Origin: JACKAL01 sp964400355
GTDB lineage: Bacteria; Bdellovibrionota; Bdellovibrionia; Bdellovibrionales; JAGQZY01
Assembly: GCA_964400355.1 (NCBI GenBank)
Contig: CAYNTO010000002.1
Coordinates: forward strand, 124,001 to 188,000
Length of the DNA stretch: 64,000 bases
Direction: 5' to 3'
Shown here piece by piece: positions 43,505-52,072 of this stretch. A model generated the notes under the pieces. The model saw nothing but the letters and a program-made list of their open reading frames with translations. It searched no databases and was not told where the DNA came from. The position numbers and the translations under genes are program-made. How positions within the stretch are numbered: position 1 is the stretch's first letter; each line of letters starts with the position of its first letter.

Positions 43505-44254
43505 ATGATCAAAATTATCTTCTTAGTACTTGCAGCTATGGCTCAACCCCACGCCGGAGGCGGCGAAAAGGTCGAAAATGGGTCGGTGGTCTCCGCACAA
43601 AGTGGACTATCGCGATCCGTAGCCCTCATGAAATTTTCTAACGGCAGCACCTGTTCGGCGTCGTTTTTGACGACCAAAATGCTTATCACGGCGGCGCATT
43701 GCACGCGCGGGGCATCGGCCTCCAGCGTAACCATGAAGATCCGTGACAGCAAAGGGGCCTGGCACTCGATGGCTGTTTCCAAACTTATTTCCCATCCTCA
43801 ATTCGTTCAAACGGAGTCGGCTGTGGGAACTCGGGTCAAATATGATATTGGCCTCATCCAGCTCAAAAAGGAATTCCCCATTGCAGTTCGCCCCGTCAGT
43901 ATTGGATCTGTCGGCAATATGGTAACAGAGAAGGATGTCACCGTGGCCGGCTACGGCTGGAATTCACCGCAAGGTGGGTCTGGCGTGTTGAGAAGCGGAA
44001 CGATGAAGGGTATCGTGCAATCGCACTACAACTTTTATAATCGAGAGGGGATCTACATGGTTCCCAAGAGCAATCAGGCGGTGTGTCCAGGGGATTCGGG
44101 TGGGGCAGTACTCAAAGGTACGAGTTCTTCCACGGTACTCATTGGAGTCAACAGTCTCTCCAGTGCGTGTCAGGGAGACGATTCCAGTTTTTCGATATCT
44201 GAGATTGTGCCAGATCACATAGGTTGGATCAAAAAACACGTATCGGGGATATAA
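43505..44254 (+). CDS. secreted trypsin-like serine protease
   Basis: 249 residues from ATG 43505. The signal peptide (MIKIIFLVLAAMAQPHA) and a short Gly/Glu propeptide-like segment lead into an S1 peptidase: His in LITAAHCTRG, Asp in VKYDIGLIQL, Ser in VCPGDSGGAVL. Cys pairs (SCSASF / AAHC; VCPGD / SACQGD) match trypsin disulfides. An activation site like RIVGG is not obvious; VENGSVVSAQSG stands in its place. An extracellular protease is consistent with a predatory or scavenging lifestyle. No clear ribosome site; GTG codons upstream are alternatives. Confidence 0.85.
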   Translation: MIKIIFLVLAAMAQPHAGGGEKVENGSVVSAQSGLSRSVALMKFSNGSTCSASFLTTKMLITAAHCTRGASASSVTMKIRDSKGAWHSMAVSKLISHPQFVQTESAVGTRVKYDIGLIQLKKEFPIAVRPVSIGSVGNMVTEKDVTVAGYGWNSPQGGSGVLRSGTMKGIVQSHYNFYNREGIYMVPKSNQAVCPGDSGGAVLKGTSSSTVLIGVNSLSSACQGDDSSFSISEIVPDHIGWIKKHVSGI

Positions 44255-44290
44255 AATCCCTCAACACTCGGTCTCGGGTACTGTTTTCAC

Positions 44291-44320
44291 TCTTAAAAGG
44301 AAGGGGGCATGCCTGCCCCC
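44291..44320 (-). terminator. intrinsic terminator of the flagellin gene
   Basis: GGGGGCA / TGCCCCC pair across TGCC (44303-44320). On the reverse strand the stem is followed by TTCCTTTTAAG, 25 bp after the flagellin stop. Confidence 0.8.
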
Positions 44321-44344
44321 CGGAGTGAATACCAGAGCAAAAAA

Positions 44345-45178
44345 TTAACCAATCAGTTTTAGTGCAAGTGCGTTCTTCTGATTTGCGTTCATCAAAGTCG
44401 CAGTGTTTGCTTGCATTAAAATTTGGTTCTTAGCAAGGTCTGCAGATGTTTCGGCCATGTCAGCATCGCGGATACGGCTGTTAGCAGCAGACAAGCTTTC
44501 ATATTGAATACCTAAGTTGTTGATCGTTGAGCCCAGGCGGTTTTGTAAGGCACCGAGGTTCGAACGAATGCGGTTCACTTCAACTTGGGCATTATCAAGA
44601 TTGGCAAGGCCTTCGGCGGCGCCATCTTTGTTTGCAAAGTCCAATCCTTCGATTCCTAAAGCATCGATTGTAGCAACGTTGCCTGAAGAATCGAAAGTTA
44701 AACGATCAGATTCCGCAGAGTTGTTCAGGCCGATTTGGAAATCGAATTGTGGTGTTGAACCGTCGAGAAGCTTTGTTTGACCCCATTTAGTAGAATCAGA
44801 AATACGCTGCATCTCTTCTTTTAATTGTTGTACTTCTGTATTAATGAAACCGCGTTCAGTCTCACCAACTGTGTCAGAAGCTGCTTGAATGCCCAGCTCA
44901 CGAAGGCGAACAATAATGTTCGACATTTCACTTAAACCGCCTTCTGCTGTTTGCACTAAGCTGACGCCATCGTTTGCGTTGCGGCTCGCTTGAGCAGCAG
45001 ACCGAATTTGTCCTTTTAAGTTCTCAGAAATTGCCAAACCGGCTGCATCATCAGCGGCTTTGTTAATTCTGCTACCGCTAGACATCTTCTCAAACGCGCT
45101 ATCGATATTTTTGTTGTTGGTATAAAAACTTCTCATCGAGTTGATCGATGCTGTATTTGTATTCACTCGCATACTCAT
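44345..45178 (-). CDS. fliC: flagellin
   Basis: ATG 45178 with an AAGGAG site gives 277 residues (MSMRVNTNTASIN...); MRVNTN at 45172 is an alternative. The conserved N-terminal D0/D1 helices (RSFYTNNKNIDSAFEKMSSG, INKAADDAAGLAISENLKGQ, GVSLVQTAEGGLSEMSNIIV) and C-terminal helices (GALQNRLGSTINNLGIQYES, SRIRDADMAETSADLAKNQI, ANQKNALALKLIG) are complete; the variable middle is short. It forms the flagellar filament after export by the flagellar type III system. It is a single-gene unit with no other flagellar genes in the window, as with dispersed fliC copies in Bdellovibrio. Confidence 0.95.
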   Translation of the reverse strand: MSMRVNTNTASINSMRSFYTNNKNIDSAFEKMSSGSRINKAADDAAGLAISENLKGQIRSAAQASRNANDGVSLVQTAEGGLSEMSNIIVRLRELGIQAASDTVGETERGFINTEVQQLKEEMQRISDSTKWGQTKLLDGSTPQFDFQIGLNNSAESDRLTFDSSGNVATIDALGIEGLDFANKDGAAEGLANLDNAQVEVNRIRSNLGALQNRLGSTINNLGIQYESLSAANSRIRDADMAETSADLAKNQILMQANTATLMNANQKNALALKLIG

Positions 45179-45280
45179 GTCTTCACTCCTTGTTTGTATC
45201 AGACAACACACTCTTCGGTGGTGGAGTGGTTTTCTTGACACGACTTGAGGACAGAACAAAAGAAAGCGCGGTTTTTTATC

Positions 45281-45322
45281 CTTACGTCTTAAGATAATGG
45301 TATTGATTTCAAAGCTTACGTC
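45281..45322 (-). promoter_or_regulatory. direct repeat upstream of flagellin
   Basis: CTTACGTC occurs at 45281-45288 and again at 45315-45322 (GACGTAAG on the flagellin strand), 34 bp apart and about 105-140 bp before the start. No sigma-28 consensus was identified. A regulator-binding role is speculative. Confidence 0.3.
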
Positions 45323-45377
45323 CTGTTTTTGCCTCTAAAAAAATGACTGAGACCAACAAATAGAGGGTGAAAAAGCA

Positions 45378-46376
45378 CTAAGCTAGATCCTTCGAAGGTA
45401 CAGTAGCGACGTCAGAAAAATGGCCTTGGTCGAGGAAATCCATGATTTTTTGATTCAACCACTGAGGTTCATCCTCCATCAGATGGTGCCCGCCCATAGG
45501 ATGACGCTGAATTTTGGCGTCGGGAATGGCTTTACAGATGCGTTCCATGTCTTCCTTTTTAACCACGCGATCATGTTCTCCCCATAATATAAGAGTGTGG
45601 GAGCTGATCGAGCCTAGACAATTAAAGATACGCGCGTCGCGAATGGTTTCAACGGTTCTTAAAAAGCAGCTTGCACCGTTCGGCTCATTGAACGGTGAGT
45701 AGTAGTTTTCGATCACTTCCGGCGTGATGTTCTTTTTGTTGGCGTAGCCGTTACCTAAAGCAATACGTATTATCCGTCGCGAAACTATTTTGCTGGCCAG
45801 TAATGCAAAGACTGCGGGCTTCACTAAAAAGAATGGCACCAGCGAGCTTACGGCCGCAGGCGCAATTACAGCTAAAAAGGGGAAGCGCTCCTTGTTGCGC
45901 GAGGCAAGCCATAGCGACAACGCTCCACCGAGTGAGCAGCCCACCAGAGCACAGCGCTGAATATTGAGATGGTCGAGGAGGGCGATAATTCGTTCTTCCT
46001 GGGCGTCTAAACCATAGCTCTCGGTGAGAGGTTTGTCGCTTTTGCCAAATCCGAGGAGGTCAAAGGCAACAACTCGATATTTTTTTTCAAATTCGGGCAG
46101 TTGATATCTCCAGGAATAAATAGAAGATCCTATGCTGTGCAGGAAGACCACTGTGGGTCGATCTGCTGCTGCATTGGAATGGGAGTCATATACCCATATG
46201 CGGCCCCAGGGAAATGTGACGTGGGATTCCGATTTGAAGGTATACAGCGTTTCGGCGTCGGGTGGAACGCGATCGCGAAAGTGCAAAATCCAAAAGGGCA
46301 GGGAGAAGACAGTCAGGGAGAAAATGAGGATAAGTGCCACATGCAGCGGTTCCATAGAATTCCAATAGTAGTGCAT
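45378..46376 (-). CDS. membrane-anchored alpha/beta hydrolase
   Basis: 332 residues. An N-terminal membrane helix (LHVALILIFSLTVFSLPFWI) is followed by a classical alpha/beta-hydrolase fold: oxyanion strand TVVFLHSIGSSIYSW, FDLLGFGKSDKP, nucleophile elbow LVGCSLGGALSLW (Ser in GCSLGG), the acid in ILWGEHDRVVKKE and the His in HPMGGHHLMED. The Cys at the elbow's second place is less common. ATG 46376 is used; ATG 46355 with a TTGGAA site is equally possible. Substrate unknown; related proteins include haloalkane dehalogenase- and C-C hydrolase-like enzymes. Confidence 0.8.
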   Translation of the reverse strand: MHYYWNSMEPLHVALILIFSLTVFSLPFWILHFRDRVPPDAETLYTFKSESHVTFPWGRIWVYDSHSNAAADRPTVVFLHSIGSSIYSWRYQLPEFEKKYRVVAFDLLGFGKSDKPLTESYGLDAQEERIIALLDHLNIQRCALVGCSLGGALSLWLASRNKERFPFLAVIAPAAVSSLVPFFLVKPAVFALLASKIVSRRIIRIALGNGYANKKNITPEVIENYYSPFNEPNGASCFLRTVETIRDARIFNCLGSISSHTLILWGEHDRVVKKEDMERICKAIPDAKIQRHPMGGHHLMEDEPQWLNQKIMDFLDQGHFSDVATVPSKDLA

Positions 46377-46545
46377 GTTTGAGGGGTGGGCCAGCCCTCA
46401 TGCTGCGCTTTTAATCGGTTTTTAGCGCCCTATTACGTCACTGGATTCGGTCGAATGCACAAGGGAAAGGCCTTAAAATTCGCCTATTTCAGCCTGTGCT
46501 GGCATAGGGATTGTATCTATTCTTGGTGGAGCCCTGGGAGCTGTC

Positions 46546-47295
46546 ATGAAACATACTATTTTAAATTATCAATTCTTGTTTCTGATAGCATTCGTCGCCG
46601 TTGCCTGCAGTAATGGCAACGGAACAAATACTTTCGAGGCCGACGCCGGTAACCCCCGTACTCCCTCCGAAAAAATAGAACAGCTTGCACAGGCGCCCGT
46701 GAGCGCTGGTGAATGCGGAAAGATTTATGCTGCGGATTCCAACTGGAACGAGGAACTAATGACTGCTATCCGCGAAGGTGATGCGGGCTGCGTACAACAC
46801 GTCGTAGAGAATGGTAAGGTAGACGTCAATGCACCTCACGCAGCGATTGGGCATGCGGAAAGCCAGCTTCCTGTGTGGCAAGCACTCACCACGTCGGCTC
46901 TATTTTTTGCACGTGGCGACGACGACCAACGCAGTTTCCGCGTGCTCAAAGCGTTGGCCGACGCCGGCGCCAACTTCGAAATCAAAAACAACCAAAATCA
47001 ATCCGTCCTTGAGTACACGCTCGAAAATGATGAAGTCTTTGAACGCTATCCCAACGTCTCGGCTTTTTTAATCGTATCGGGAAAAGTAAAGCTCAACGAA
47101 AAAAACGCAAACGGCGATTTGCCAATTCACACAGCGATCTTCAGAAAAAGTTTTGATCATCTGAAGCTACTCGTAGAGAAAGGCGCCGATTTCAACGCCC
47201 TCTCGACAAGCGGAAAAACTCCGCTCACTCTCGCGCGCGAAATCAACTTCCTCTTCGGCGCCGATTTCCTCTTAAGCCACGGCGCCACACCCTAA
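46546..47295 (+). CDS. ankyrin-repeat lipoprotein
   Basis: 249 residues. The signal MKHTILNYQFLFLIAFVAVAC has a good lipobox (AVAC; Cys 21). After a Gly/Asn-rich linker come ankyrin-type repeats: WNEELMTAIREGDAGCVQHV, LKALADAGANFEIKNNQNQS, NANGDLPIHTAIFRKSFDHL, LKLLVEKGADFNALSTSGKT and PLTLAREINFLFGADFLLSH. Ankyrin proteins bind other proteins; on the outer-membrane inner face or surface it could be a scaffold. Its stop codon is directly followed by the GTGCC repeat, copy B. Confidence 0.75.
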   Translation: MKHTILNYQFLFLIAFVAVACSNGNGTNTFEADAGNPRTPSEKIEQLAQAPVSAGECGKIYAADSNWNEELMTAIREGDAGCVQHVVENGKVDVNAPHAAIGHAESQLPVWQALTTSALFFARGDDDQRSFRVLKALADAGANFEIKNNQNQSVLEYTLENDEVFERYPNVSAFLIVSGKVKLNEKNANGDLPIHTAIFRKSFDHLKLLVEKGADFNALSTSGKTPLTLAREINFLFGADFLLSHGATP

Positions 47296-47324
47296 GGTGC
47301 CAGGCACCTTTTAGTTGAGACTCG
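47296..47324 (+). repeat. GTGCC palindromic intergenic repeat, copy B
   Basis: GGTGCCAGGCACCTTTTAG begins right after the ankyrin gene's TAA and is followed by TTGAGACTCG. The 13-bp palindrome GGTGCC-A-GGCACC is perfect. The 3' flank is less like copies A and C. Confidence 0.8.
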
Positions 47325-47428
47325 CGTCACAGCTGTGGCCTAGTGCCACTTGCTGGTTTCAAGCCGAAAGTCGGTTCATTTCGAGACGCTGTTAAGTATT
47401 TATCTATATATTACCGATAAGTTCGACA

Positions 47429-49087
47429 GTGGCACCCCAGATAAACCTTGGAAATGACAGACGAATCTCTCTGCTATTAACATTTGTTGTAGTAGCGCCG
47501 CTACTTCTGTTCTCCCACTATGTACATGCTCAGGTGGATACGAGCGTCTCTCAGCATTTCACTTTAGATGGGCGGCTTTACGTTCCCGGTTCCGACAGCG
47601 AACCTTTATTAGATAACAATGTCCAATTGCTTATCCAAGTTTTAAACCCCGCTAAGGATTGTATCCTTTACGAGGAAGAGCAGCCTGTGAACACGCTCGG
47701 CACAAACGGCTACTTCACTGTGCGCGTAGGTTCAGCGCTCAGCGATGGCAAACGCACTACGCGTGATCGCAACAACTCTATGAACAGCGTGTTCTATAAT
47801 ACTGATTCATTGATTAACGGCCGCACTCAAGCTAACGCAAGTTGTACTTACGATCCCGATCCAGGCGCGGAACGATTTTTTAGATTTTTCGTAAAGCCAT
47901 CGACTGCGGGTGCTTATGTGCAACTCTCAGACGACATGGCCATCAACTCGGTACCACAGGCAATCGTTGCACAAACACTCCAGGGGCTTGCACCATCGGA
48001 CGTGTTTAAAACAAGCCTATCGAGCACACAATCAAAATTGGATAATTTATTAACAACCGAGTATTCCAATATCACTGATTTATTAAGTGGAGCGAGCTCT
48101 CATTATCTGCCGAACGATCCTGCCGGCACTGTGTTTTTAACACGTGCTGCTGATCCTGTGTCACCAGCCACAGGTCAAATTTGGTTCAACTCGGCAGACA
48201 ACAAATTTAAATACTATGATGGCGCTACGATCCAGGACGTGGCCGGCAGTGGCGGAGCAACAAGCCACGGCGCTCTCACGGATCTCACAGATGACGATCA
48301 CACGCAGTATGCATTGCTCGCCGGTCGCACGACTGGCCAAACTCTTCGCGGTGGCGCCGATGCGGGCGCGAGTCTCTCATTGGATTCTACCTCCGATGCG
48401 ACAAAAGGTAATATTTTACTTCACCCGACAGGAGGTAATGTCGGTATCGGGACGACTGTGACAGGAATAATGAATGCATCGGATACGAACTATTTAACCA
48501 TCTCGAGAGGAAACAAATTAAAGGCGGCGCTAGAAATTTACAGTTCCGGAAATCTAGCAAATTTAACCGATTCCGCAAAAATTGATTTTATCCACGAATC
48601 CACGACACCGGCTCCGAGAGAGCGAAATGTGGCTCGGATTGTTGCTCAGGTCGGATCAAATACGACCCGCGGTCATTTGGGATTTTACACGCGTGGAATC
48701 TCCGGAACACTCACTCAAAAAATGATTATCGATCAGGATGGAAACGTAGGAATCGGAACAACCGTGCCAAATGCCACACTTAACGTTGTTGGGCAAATTG
48801 TTTCCAGAGAAGCAATTGTGGCATCAGGAGCTACGGCAAATTTTGCATTGGGAAATGCGCAAGTACTGCAATCTGTAGGTGGAGCAACTATTACGGTGCA
48901 GAACATGCAGGATGGCGGGCAGTACACTATTACAATAGAAGACGTTACATCGAGGACCTACACTTTTTCTGGGTGTTCAACGTCTTATTTTTCACCAACA
49001 AATGGTCCCACTCAGAATCGATCTGTTTTTACAATTTTAAAGCATTCCACAGGCTGCTATATCACTTGGACGACGGGATTCTTCTAA
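47429..49087 (+). CDS. secreted tail-fibre-like protein, candidate prey/surface-recognition fibre (MAT type)
   Basis: 552 residues from GTG 47429. A signal peptide (ISLLLTFVVVAPLLLFSHYVHA) is followed by an N-terminal beta domain (about 38-180: FTLDGRLYVPG, LLIQVLNPAKDCILYEEEQP, MAINSVPQAIVAQTL). A low-complexity shaft follows, with the phage tail-fibre motif HGALTDLTDDDHTQYALLAG (about 280-300) and two GNVGIGTT shaft repeats (about 335 and 438), then a C-terminal domain of about 100 residues ending TGCYITWTTGFF. This matches the modular secreted fibre proteins described in Bdellovibrio as mosaic adhesive trimers. No chaperone/peptidase tail. Start and next gene overlap by TAATG. Confidence 0.75.
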   Translation: MAPQINLGNDRRISLLLTFVVVAPLLLFSHYVHAQVDTSVSQHFTLDGRLYVPGSDSEPLLDNNVQLLIQVLNPAKDCILYEEEQPVNTLGTNGYFTVRVGSALSDGKRTTRDRNNSMNSVFYNTDSLINGRTQANASCTYDPDPGAERFFRFFVKPSTAGAYVQLSDDMAINSVPQAIVAQTLQGLAPSDVFKTSLSSTQSKLDNLLTTEYSNITDLLSGASSHYLPNDPAGTVFLTRAADPVSPATGQIWFNSADNKFKYYDGATIQDVAGSGGATSHGALTDLTDDDHTQYALLAGRTTGQTLRGGADAGASLSLDSTSDATKGNILLHPTGGNVGIGTTVTGIMNASDTNYLTISRGNKLKAALEIYSSGNLANLTDSAKIDFIHESTTPAPRERNVARIVAQVGSNTTRGHLGFYTRGISGTLTQKMIIDQDGNVGIGTTVPNATLNVVGQIVSREAIVASGATANFALGNAQVLQSVGGATITVQNMQDGGQYTITIEDVTSRTYTFSGCSTSYFSPTNGPTQNRSVFTILKHSTGCYITWTTGFF

Positions 49088-50205
49088 TGAAAGGACTCTT
49101 TTTTTTAGTTTGTCTCTACTTATCGTCTATTGAGCACAGTTTTGCGTGGAGGAATTTTAGCGGAGCGGGAAATCCCAAACGACTTACGGGGCAATTTATT
49201 TTTTCTCCTTCACTTGGATATATTACGAACTTTGGAAATTTTGGAGGTCTCACCGGAGCTGATGGTATCTGCCAGTCTGCTGCAAGTTCTCGCAGCCTTC
49301 CTGGAAATTGGAAGGCGGTTTTATCAGATGAGGCAACCAATGCCTCTACCCATGTGAGTATAACAGGGCCAGTTTACAATTTGGGGGGAGCTGTCGTTGC
49401 AACGGATGCCACGCAGTTTTGGAGTGGCAACTGGACCAACCCTTCCTATTTTGATGAAAAAGGCACTCCAGTTACCACCTCTATTAGGACAGGTACGGTT
49501 GCAGGAGGGGCCAGGCGCCCAGGTTATACATGCTCAAGTTGGACAAGCGCATCTTCGGGAATTAGCACAAATATGACTAATGGAGCGACTGCGACCGGAA
49601 TCTTCGGCACCGGGATGGGGTTCTACTGTGCTGGAGCCAGTTCGTTTTTTTGTATCTCCGATGTGACGACGCTAGCTCCAATTGCCGCCAACAGGATACC
49701 AAAACGCAATCACGTTATATTTGCGACTTCCGCAACCACGACGGGAAACATGGGGGGGATAGTTGGTGCAGATGCTCTTTGCCAGTCGGCTGCTACTGGA
49801 GCAGGGCTGAGTGGAACCTACGTCGCCCTTCTTTGCGTAACTGGAAGGCCGCCTTCGTATTTTGCCAATCTTTTAAGAGGTGGTGCGAAGACTGTAAACG
49901 GCAGCGTGATTGCCTACGATCGTGATCAGCTGTTTCAACAAACTACAATTTCGACAAACTTAATTCATACAGAAACTGGTGGTAGTCCTGTAGGATTTGG
50001 AACCCATTCGGGGTGTACGAGCGCTGGAGACGGTGGCGTGGGATCCACGTGTTCAGATTGGACCATTGCTGTTGGAAATAATTCTCAGGGCTCAGCCAAG
50101 GCGGATGGCTATTTTTGGAAGGGGCCATTCATGACTTCCTTCGATACCGCAAGTGGTTGCTCTCAATCAAAACCGATTCTTTGTTTAGGATTGGAAGCCC
50201 AATAG
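49087..50205 (+). CDS. secreted protein with two DUF1554 repeats
   Basis: ATG 49087 shares a base with the fibre's stop; 372 residues. The signal peptide is MKGLFFLVCLYLSSIEHSFA. Two similar domains follow (about 40-190 and 215-370), each opening GG-x-GAD-x-x-CQSAA (FGGLTGADGICQSAASSRSL and MGGIVGADALCQSAATGAGL) with a later CSSWT/CSDWT and a closing Cys (FFCISD / ILCLGL). This is the DUF1554 type, known in Leptospira surface proteins and with a fold linked to endostatin/C-type-lectin-like domains. Coupled translation with the fibre suggests they work together on the cell surface, perhaps as binding heads. Confidence 0.75.
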   Translation: MKGLFFLVCLYLSSIEHSFAWRNFSGAGNPKRLTGQFIFSPSLGYITNFGNFGGLTGADGICQSAASSRSLPGNWKAVLSDEATNASTHVSITGPVYNLGGAVVATDATQFWSGNWTNPSYFDEKGTPVTTSIRTGTVAGGARRPGYTCSSWTSASSGISTNMTNGATATGIFGTGMGFYCAGASSFFCISDVTTLAPIAANRIPKRNHVIFATSATTTGNMGGIVGADALCQSAATGAGLSGTYVALLCVTGRPPSYFANLLRGGAKTVNGSVIAYDRDQLFQQTTISTNLIHTETGGSPVGFGTHSGCTSAGDGGVGSTCSDWTIAVGNNSQGSAKADGYFWKGPFMTSFDTASGCSQSKPILCLGLEAQ

Positions 50206-50209
50206 TCCC

Positions 50210-51649
50210 TTACAGTGTTTTTAAATACTCAATCACATCCATGCGATCCTCTTCGGTAAAATCTTTCATAAACGAAAAGTAATGACCCACGTTGGAGTGC
50301 TCGGGGCGTCTCACATAGTACATATTGCGATCGCCATCTTCGGCCGCGTATTGAGCAATTTTATAAGTTGCGGGCGTGGTGTGTTCAATGGTCAAACCCA
50401 CCCTTTGAGCGTCAAAGCGATAGGCCTCGCCAGCATCTTCCATAGAGAAAAATTCGGGGCGCTCTCCAGGTGGCAACATCATGTCGTACAGAGTGGGAAC
50501 CGATCCATTGTGCAAATAGGGAAAGCGGCTCCAGATGCCCCAGAATTTAGGAGCAAAGTAACCAAAGCCAAACATCTCGCGGTTGAATTTGATAAGATCG
50601 CCCACGCTGCCTTGTTCTGCGAGGTCGACCCACACCGAGTTGGCGTAAAGGAGGCGTTGGTTGTCGGTCATCACTTGCTCTTGCGCAATCAATAGCGGCA
50701 CTTCGTACACCGGATACCCTTCGGCATCGCGGTTGTGAGCGCCATGACATTTAAAACACGTAGCTTGAGCAATGATCTGGCCGCGCATGGCTTTTTCCGA
50801 ATCAATTTTAAACGGGTACTTGGGTGGTAAAAGATTTCCCAACACATTGTCCACCACGTGTTTGAGTTTGGGCATGGAGGCGCGCAGGTGATCACCGGAA
50901 TCGCTCGCCATCAACTCGGCACCAAAAGCCCAGGCATAGTTTTCGGAGCTCAACGAGCCATCGGCAAACACTCCCACCTCGCGTTTTTTACCAAAGCCCC
51001 AAAGTGAAGGCACTTTTACCTGTGTGCGTTCAATTTCAGCTCCATAAGGAACATTTTGATCGCGATAGAAGAAAGTTTTGATCACCGAATCGGGAACCAA
51101 TCCTCGGGTGAGATTGGAAATGCGATCGTCGCCAATCACTTTGGCAAACGTCATCGCCTTATCGTGAACATATTTGTAATCGGGATCATTTGCCGTTTTT
51201 GATGCGAGCAAGCCGCCCCACAGTTTTTGAATGCGGGTGAGATCTTTACCGATCATGTAAGAGTCGATGGTTTTATTACCGAGGCCCGGGATGGTGATGC
51301 CTGCGGCACGGCCCGAGTGGCATCCCGTGCATCCCAATACCGCGAGGCGCATGCTTTTGTATTCCACTTCGAAGACGCCCATATAGCGGGTGTTCACGCC
51401 CGGGAAAAATCCATAGCGTTTTTCGATGATGGGGTCCATGAGGAGGGAGGGAATATCCTGCTTACCCAATCCACCAAAAAATATGGAAAGATCGGGAGAG
51501 ATGGTCATACCCCGGCCGTTTTCAAAGAAGTGCGTAGAAAACCACTCGGCCTCGGCCAGATTGTGCAGGGTTTGGCGATCGTTCAGTAGTTGTGCGTTGG
51601 CTTGAATAGAAATGAATAAAAATGCAAAAAGCATTGCCCCGAATTTCAT
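50210..51649 (-). CDS. secreted diheme c-type cytochrome
   Basis: 479 residues with signal peptide MKFGAMLFAFLFISIQANA followed by QLLNDR. Two CXXCH heme sites: LGCTGCHSGRAAG (about 107) and TCFKCHGAHNRD (about 300). The C-terminal block PKFWGIWSRFPYLHNGSVPT, LYDMMLPPGERP is the WxxxPYLHNGS-P-L-ML pattern of di-heme peroxidase/RoxA/thiol-oxidoreductase relatives. A periplasmic electron carrier or oxidoreductase is likely, but the substrate is unknown. It is transcribed toward the DUF1554 gene and ends 4 bp from it. Confidence 0.8.
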   Translation of the reverse strand: MKFGAMLFAFLFISIQANAQLLNDRQTLHNLAEAEWFSTHFFENGRGMTISPDLSIFFGGLGKQDIPSLLMDPIIEKRYGFFPGVNTRYMGVFEVEYKSMRLAVLGCTGCHSGRAAGITIPGLGNKTIDSYMIGKDLTRIQKLWGGLLASKTANDPDYKYVHDKAMTFAKVIGDDRISNLTRGLVPDSVIKTFFYRDQNVPYGAEIERTQVKVPSLWGFGKKREVGVFADGSLSSENYAWAFGAELMASDSGDHLRASMPKLKHVVDNVLGNLLPPKYPFKIDSEKAMRGQIIAQATCFKCHGAHNRDAEGYPVYEVPLLIAQEQVMTDNQRLLYANSVWVDLAEQGSVGDLIKFNREMFGFGYFAPKFWGIWSRFPYLHNGSVPTLYDMMLPPGERPEFFSMEDAGEAYRFDAQRVGLTIEHTTPATYKIAQYAAEDGDRNMYYVRRPEHSNVGHYFSFMKDFTEEDRMDVIEYLKTL

Positions 51650-51751
51650 GACTCCCCCTTAAACCGGCCACCGTAGGCGGCCTTATCCCCAATGTTGTAA
51701 GTGCTCCAAGTAGCAAAGGGACAAAGGAATAGCAATAGAAACAGGCGGAGT

Positions 51752-51988
51752 TTAGTCGATTTCCAGGAAGCGGCAAAAAGCCATATGGCTATTTGTATGT
51801 AATCGTTGGAGCTGGATCTTCTGGCGATGGAGTTCTGGCCAATAGCCAATGGTGCACTGCTCTGAAACCGGATCAAAATGGCTGCACTGTTCGCAAGCGT
51901 AAATAGTTTTCATCTTTAAAAAATCACTGGGATTTACGCGGTCTAGTTTGATACTGCGGCGGGGGCGTGGAGGCGTTTGTTTCTGCAT
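51752..51988 (-). CDS. small cysteine-motif protein (possible metal-binding)
   Basis: ATG 51988 with an AGGAAG site gives 78 residues. The core YACEQCSHFDPVSEQCTIGY and the later FCRFLEID give four Cys (CxxC, C, C) plus conserved-looking aromatic residues, a pattern that fits a small zinc- or iron-sulfur-binding fold. The first ~25 residues are basic. No family certain. It is divergent from clpB with 84 bp between. Confidence 0.6.
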   Translation of the reverse strand: MQKQTPPRPRRSIKLDRVNPSDFLKMKTIYACEQCSHFDPVSEQCTIGYWPELHRQKIQLQRLHTNSHMAFCRFLEID

Positions 51989-52072
51989 TGACAACTTCCT
52001 ATCAAACCTCATCTTATTTGGGAAGGGCTAAGAGCACCTCTATCGTTTTCAGCCCGCAAAGGAGAACTTCAA

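Noticed and set aside
45179..45377. Sigma-28 flagellar promoter before flagellin
   Set aside because: No acceptable TAAA plus GCCGATAA pair in the right spacing could be found on the flagellin strand.
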